DNA of 64,000 bases from Margaritispora aquatica (taxonomy: Eukaryota > Ascomycota > Leotiomycetes > Helotiales > Discinellaceae). Location: assembly GCA_007644065.1 (NCBI GenBank), contig VJWN01000004.1:1674001-1738000 (forward strand), in the 5' to 3' direction. The notes beneath the pieces are model-generated. The model was not told the DNA's origin and did not search any database. It was given only the letters and a program-made list of their open reading frames with translations. Both the position numbers and the translations under genes were made by a program. How positions within the stretch are numbered: the stretch's first letter is position 1; every line of letters starts with the position of its first letter. Below are positions 59,345 through 64,000 of this stretch, piece by piece.

Positions 59345-60304
59345 ATGTCCAAAACACTCGCCATCTTTGGTGCAACAGGAACCCAAGGTTCTTCCCTCCT
59401 CAACTATGTAACTGCCGATCCTCAACTTTCAAAGGAATTCAAGATTCGCGCCATTACACGCGATGTCTCTTCCAAGAAGGCTGTCAAGCTCGCTTCCCAA
59501 TCCGTCGAAGTGACGCAAGCCGATATCTTCGACCCGGCATCGCTCTCTGTCGCTCTAACAGGCGTACACACAATTTTCCTCGTCACCACGCCCTCATTCG
59601 GTCCTACAGCCATTGAGACAGAGCTCAACAGCATCAAATCTGTTGCCGACATCGCCATTTCCAGCGGTGTTAGCTACATCATCTTCAGCACCCTTCCCGC
59701 TGTAGCCAAGATCTCGAGCGGGAAATGGAACGCCGTCACGCCCTTTGACGCCAAAGCCCAAGGCGAAGCCTACATTCGTACTCTGCCTATCAAGAGCGCT
59801 TTCGTCTCTTTGGGATCGTTCATGCAGAACTTCCATTCGCAGCCTTACTTGGCCCCTCGAGAGCAACCGGACGGGACCTGGATCATGGCACGCAATACTT
59901 CGGGCAAGACTCAATATCCACTCATTGATGCTGTCGACGATGTTGGGAAGTTCGTCGGTGCGATTCTGGAGGAGCCAGATAAGTATGCAGGGATAACGCT
60001 CTGTTGTGCAACTGCCTTGTACACCTTGGATGAGATCTGCGCGGCGTTGTCAAAGAACACGGGCAAGAAGATCGTGTACAAGCAGATTCCCACTGTGGAA
60101 TTCAGAGCTGGTTTGGCGGCGATGTTCCCACCTCAACTGGCGGACCTGGCTGATATCTTTGCTGAGGCGTTCGAGTATGGGGAGGAGATTGGGTATTTTG
60201 GATATGGAATGGAGGGTTTGGTCGCTGAAGGTGCAGAGGCTGCAAGAGGTAGACTTACCACGTTTGGTGAGTTTTTGGAGAAGAATCCATTGGTCTTAGG
60301 GTAG
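59345..60304 (+). CDS. NmrA-like NAD(P)-binding protein
   Basis: A single exon of 319 residues from the ATG at 59345 (AAGAAAATGTCC context). The frame extends to an ATG at 59264, adding 27 Ser-rich residues, but family members usually begin MSKTLAIFGATG, so the inner start is preferred. It has a Rossmann fold of the atypical SDR/NmrA type: GATGTQG dinucleotide motif (Gly9, 12, 15), RAITRDVSSKKA after beta-2, ADIFDPASL, VHTIFLVTTP, YIIFSTLPAVAKISSG, and a C-terminal substrate-like domain. The classical SDR Tyr-x3-Lys is absent, as is normal for NmrA regulators that sense NAD(P) redox state rather than catalyse. Related fungal proteins act as redox sensors or isoflavone-reductase-like enzymes. 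The specific role is unknown. Confidence 0.93.
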   Translation: MSKTLAIFGATGTQGSSLLNYVTADPQLSKEFKIRAITRDVSSKKAVKLASQSVEVTQADIFDPASLSVALTGVHTIFLVTTPSFGPTAIETELNSIKSVADIAISSGVSYIIFSTLPAVAKISSGKWNAVTPFDAKAQGEAYIRTLPIKSAFVSLGSFMQNFHSQPYLAPREQPDGTWIMARNTSGKTQYPLIDAVDDVGKFVGAILEEPDKYAGITLCCATALYTLDEICAALSKNTGKKIVYKQIPTVEFRAGLAAMFPPQLADLADIFAEAFEYGEEIGYFGYGMEGLVAEGAEAARGRLTTFGEFLEKNPLVLG

Positions 60305-60545
60305 AGTTAGAGATAGAAATTGTGAAGTGCGGGGTGGTTGTTTGGGATATGTCAGATTTTAAGCGAGAGGCAATAGACAATTATCGTGAAGCGTAGATGC
60401 AACAACTGTGTCCACCACTTCATGGTAATATGAAATCAAATCTTTGCAGCTCAGCCTGGTCACGTATCTTGAGCTTTCAACACAAACTCTATTTTGCTCA
60501 TATCAGGTTGCGTGAAAGAAGTGGCAATGTCTGAGGAACTAGGCA

Positions 60546-62693
60546 CTAGACGATAGTAATCGTGTACAATCCACCAAAATTTCTTTCCTCGTACTCAAAC
60601 CAATCTTCATTCTTCATCATTTTCCAATCAAATCTCTGTTCTCCGCGCCATTTAACCCCAAATTTCTCAATATCAACAGGCATTGTACCGACACGTCTGA
60701 ACTGCCCTCGACGTTCGCCGGTCGGCAGAAGCAGAAGGCAACGGAGCTTCCCCGTGTACATACTTGACCTGAAAACAGGCAAACAATGATATTCACCCTC
60801 GACCTCTCCCTGCACGTCTGGAATAGGCTTGTCGTACCACGGGACTGTCCGAAAGTTGTCATTGATGCGCCTGTCGCTGTGATTTACGGTAGCAGTGAAT
60901 AGTGGCCCTGTGATGCGGATAGATTTGACAAGTTCAGTTGGATCAGCACTTTTAGATGAACCAGCAGTTTCCCAGATGTCAATAAGGGGAGGTTCGATGC
61001 AATATAAAAACGATTCACGGATCTCGATGGGCCCATCAATGCTTGCCCAAGACCACGATGGTGCTCGGTAGAGTTTAGGTTGCGTGCCAGGACCATAGCG
61101 AGCATTCCAGAGGAGTTGCCTCTCTAATGAAATCCTCCACATGCCTGAGAGGTACTCTGCATTTGGAAATCTCTCCAATATAGTTGCCGCGATACCCGAC
61201 AGAGCATAAAGCTTGTCTTCCTCCTTTGTAAGCTGGCAGTTGCTGAATAGTACCACAATATCTTCCCATAGTCTTATTGTGTCATCAAGACTGGTAGAAT
61301 TGCATAGCGCTTCAGTGTCATGTTTGCGTGCAATGGTGTGGGTGGAATCTTTCGAGGCCCAAAAGCCCTTCAACGGAAAGCCGTCAAGAAAGCTCTCGCA
61401 AGCAGTAAGATCGTGACACTCCCAGAACAGCTGGTTGGAGCCAAAATGGAGCAACCTGGGTGCTAGAATTCTCTCTTGCACAAACCAACCTCGATTTAGC
61501 AGTGGGCCTACTAGATAATCATCAAAAGATGAAGTACACGGACTAAGTTGCCAAACAGAGTTGACCTTATCGTCCCAGGTTGATTGTATATATGTAGCAG
61601 GTCGGATAGACTCTGTTCTAAGCGAGTCTTCAGATAAAAACCCCATTTTCGCGGCACTAGACTTGGTAGCGGCGATGTTACAAAGTCCGTTCTCGTAGAC
61701 ACGACCCATCATGATTGACTCTTTGATCCAGTCCTCAGTGTCTTCTTGTATTATGCACAAAGAATCGATCCATAGATACTTGACATCAAGTTGCATCGTA
61801 GTATAAATTGCATCGCGAAACGTTTGCGCTAATGATGTGATTTCCACACCTGAACACAGCTCGTCGAAGGTGGCGGCTGTGAGTTTATAAAAGGTTTCTA
61901 TTCCCCAGCAGTGACTTAATGTGATGTATGGCTCCCGGAGGATGTTCTCCCTGGTCACAATCAAACGAACTTTTGATGAAGAAGGATCCAATTGAAGGAG
62001 ACGCGTTGGATACCAATTCTGCATTCTGACTTTTCCAGGACATTTTATGTGTCCCTCTTGACATTTTTGAATCCAGCTTTTAGCTAGTTCAAACGGGAAG
62101 TTTGGATTGTTATCCATAGCCAACTGGCCAGAGGATGATAGGGTTTCAGAAACTGGGTCGTGCTATCAGCTGCAGGAAGGAAATGTTAAAATGGTGTGCA
62201 AAAACTCGTACCCTCCTTGACAGACACAGATAAAGGCTCAGAGGAGATGATGAAACTCTTCTTATCATTGTATTCTGTATCGATCTTGTTGAATTTGAAA
62301 GAAAGCAAAATGCTTTGATCCAGGACAGTCCATAGTCGATACGATATCCGTGTATATTTAGTTCCACGCCTTGGACTCTGCCTTTGATCTACGCAACTGT
62401 TAAGATCGGTAGAAACATGAATTTAGCTCACTGTATCAATACAACACATCATCGAAAGAGCGACTTGTACCTATGTGTTCCATCATGATTTGTTCCTGAG
62501 CCTCCAAAGAATTTTCTTCATCTGGCGCATAGTATGCCCAATACTTGCGCAACAGCTGCTTCCATGTGTCTTCACAAACCCAGCAACCTTGCAATGAAGC
62601 AAGTCGCAGAGCAGTGATAGTCTCGTGATGGGCTTGCCATCTCAGAGAAAGAAAGCTGCCACTAAAAATACCGCGACATATTGAGCAAAGCAT
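60546..62693 (-). CDS. HET-domain (heterokaryon incompatibility) protein
   Basis: The main coding block, 62123-60546, is continuous for 525 codons but begins without ATG, so it is a downstream exon. It contains the HET domain: YITLSHCWG (near its residue 66), LAQTFRDAI, VKYLWIDSLCIIQED, DWIKESIMMGRVYENGLCNIAA, and farther on RGWFVQERILAPRLLHF, SNQLFWEC, EDKLYALSGIA and PSWSWASIDGP. A first exon from ATG 62693 to about 62456 gives MLCSICRGIF and LASLQGCWVC, a Cys-pair start usual for this family. Between them, 62456-62150 contains coding-like sequence (LSFKFNKIDTEYNDKKSFIIS) whose junctions do not resolve in one frame. HET proteins trigger programmed cell death on fusion of genetically different hyphae. 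The gene is probably functional, but an N-terminal frameshift is possible. Confidence 0.85.
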
Positions 62694-63010
62694 GCTTAAA
62701 GCAACTCTCAGCGAGAATGAAATCTTGAAGATATAAGTCTTTGGAGAGACGATAATGCATCCTATTTTATGGCACAAAGCTCTGGCGATATGAGATCTAA
62801 CATAATGCAGATCTGGGGGCGATGTCGTCCTGAAGAAGAATGAGGAGGGTAAGCTTACCTAAGCGAGGCATACTGCCGTGAAGCGAGGCCGCCAAGCGAC
62901 GGCTCGGCACGGCAGAACCAAAACCCGCTCGATGCCTCGGCATTCACAAGCTGGTGGGTTGACTTTCTTGGCCGGGATCCATTGAATCTTCTCAACACAA
63001 AAAAGGAGGA
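62694..63010. other. Divergent intergenic region between HET and thioesterase genes
   Basis: About 320 bp, expected to contain both promoters. Nothing else is recognised. Confidence 0.5.
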
Positions 63011-64000
63011 ATGAAACTATTTCGACCTCTGCCATTACTTCTACGACTTTGCAGATCTCATACATATACGCGCATAAAGTCATCGCCTAGTCAGCATATA
63101 CAACAAGCTCGATATACGCTTCTTGCTCCAACAGCAATGGCAGACCATGCTACGCTCGTCAAACCACCTCCCATTGATGCATCCAAGTCTGCGATTGAGA
63201 ATGTGTTAGAACTCACTGAGCTCGCAGCCATAGCACCGGTAAATCCCAAAATCTGCCAACACAATAGAGATGCATTGGCTAACACATCTTCTCTCAGGAC
63301 ATCTTCACTAATACCCGACCACTCTGGCATCCCCCAGGAGCTCGAGGCATATATGGCGGCGCCGTGATCGCACAATGTCTCGCCGCCGCCCAGCGAACTG
63401 TCCCCTCGAACTTCACAATCCACAGCATGCACTGCTATTTCGTGCTAGCAGGAGACGCCGAGATCCCCGTCATGTACTATGTGGAGCATGTTCGGGAGGG
63501 CAAGTCATTCGCGACCCGAACTGTGCAGGCGCGTCAGCGTGGCCGCTGTATCTTCACAACGACCATGTCGTTTGCCCGCGAGAAGAGCGGTGGGAAACAC
63601 ACAGTGCAGCACGCCGTGCCGCTGCCTGAGAACATCATGCGTCCGCCTACGGACGATGTGAGCGACGAGGGGGGCAGTCCGTTTGTGAGCCACCGGATCG
63701 AGATTCTGAATCGAGACAGCAAGAATCCACATGAGAAGCGCACAAGGCAATGGATTAAGGCGCGGGGACGGATATCAGACGCTGGCGGACATCAGGCGCA
63801 TCTCAGTGCTTTGGCGTATATGTCTGATTCGTACTTCATCGGGACGATATCACGAATCCATGACCTTTGGCGGTTTGGGCCTGTTCCTTCCAAGGGAGCG
63901 GCGGTCGCTACGACAGAGGAGATGCGGGAGAAAGAGGAGTACTTGAAAAAGGTAAAGCAGTTTGAGGGCTTTGGAGACGATTTGTATAACGAGAAGGGTA
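63011..64000 (+). CDS. Acyl-CoA thioesterase II (TesB/ACOT8 type), 3' end beyond window
   Basis: Exon 1 63011-63238, intron 63239-63297 (59 nt, branch GGCTAACA), exon 2 from 63298 open to the window end; about 310 residues visible. Double hotdog fold hydrolysing acyl-CoA to fatty acid and CoA. Motifs: VLELTELAAIAPDIFTN (joined across the intron), RPLWHPPGARGIYGGAVIAQ, FTIHSMHCYFVLAGD, YYVEHVREGKSFATRTVQA, and in the second hotdog LAYMSDSYFIGT with the catalytic Asp253 position of TesB enzymes, then LWRFGPVPS. Residues 1-42 are Arg/Leu/Ser-rich without acidic residues, resembling a mitochondrial presequence; a start at Met43 (MADHATLVKPPP) would give a cytosolic or peroxisomal form. A peroxisomal C-terminal tripeptide cannot be checked because the end is missing. 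Confidence 0.93.

Overview
The window is nuclear DNA from a filamentous ascomycete (Pezizomycotina). The evidence is short spliceosomal introns (mostly 46-131 nt, GT...CTRAC...AG) and families typical of such fungi: a fungal phytochrome hybrid histidine kinase, an FSH1-type serine hydrolase, a 2EXR protein, an NmrA-like protein, a HET-domain protein, a Zn2Cys6 regulator and a catabolic type II 3-dehydroquinase. The class cannot be fixed from sequence alone. No mobile element, CRISPR array, rRNA or convincing tRNA was found.

Layout. 1-1933 (-): a gene running off the left edge that reads in frame from a short-chain dehydrogenase into a polysaccharide deacetylase. 4525-9319 (+): phytochrome, four exons, 1540 residues. 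10272-10733 (-): GC-rich 3-dehydroquinase. 12359-15309 (+): a nine-exon secreted protein with Ser/Thr repeats and apple/PAN-like cysteine modules. 16133-16891 (+): FSH1 hydrolase. 17795-18766 (+): 2EXR protein. 19081-20193 (-): ACMSD/resorcylate-decarboxylase-type amidohydrolase. 20790-21464 (-): DUF1772 membrane protein. 22384-25036 (-): F-box protein. 27169-28415 (-): Zn2Cys6 factor.

From 28.4 to about 50.7 kb no gene can be supported. The first 13-14 kb is crowded with short tandem repeats, and about 42-50 kb is AT-rich with short broken reading frames. Genes resume at 50764-51488 (+, hypothetical), 52062-52877 (+, NAC beta subunit), 57298-58041 (-, hypothetical), 59345-60304 (+, NmrA-like), 60546-62693 (-, HET) and 63011-64000 (+, acyl-CoA thioesterase, cut by the right edge).

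How the genes relate. This is not an obvious biosynthetic cluster. Housekeeping (NAC beta), light sensing (phytochrome), self/non-self recognition (HET), ubiquitin-ligase adaptor (F-box) and small-molecule metabolism genes are interspersed. Dehydroquinase, a decarboxylase-type amidohydrolase and DUF1772 all belong to families active on cyclic or aromatic acids, but they are not arranged as a classical cluster.

Most unusual observations: the NAC beta gene needs a one-nucleotide exon to restore its conserved frame; the dehydrogenase and deacetylase are fused without a stop codon; and a very long repeat-rich gene-free stretch lies upstream of the Zn2Cys6 gene. All intron boundaries were read by eye from splice signals and conserved protein motifs.
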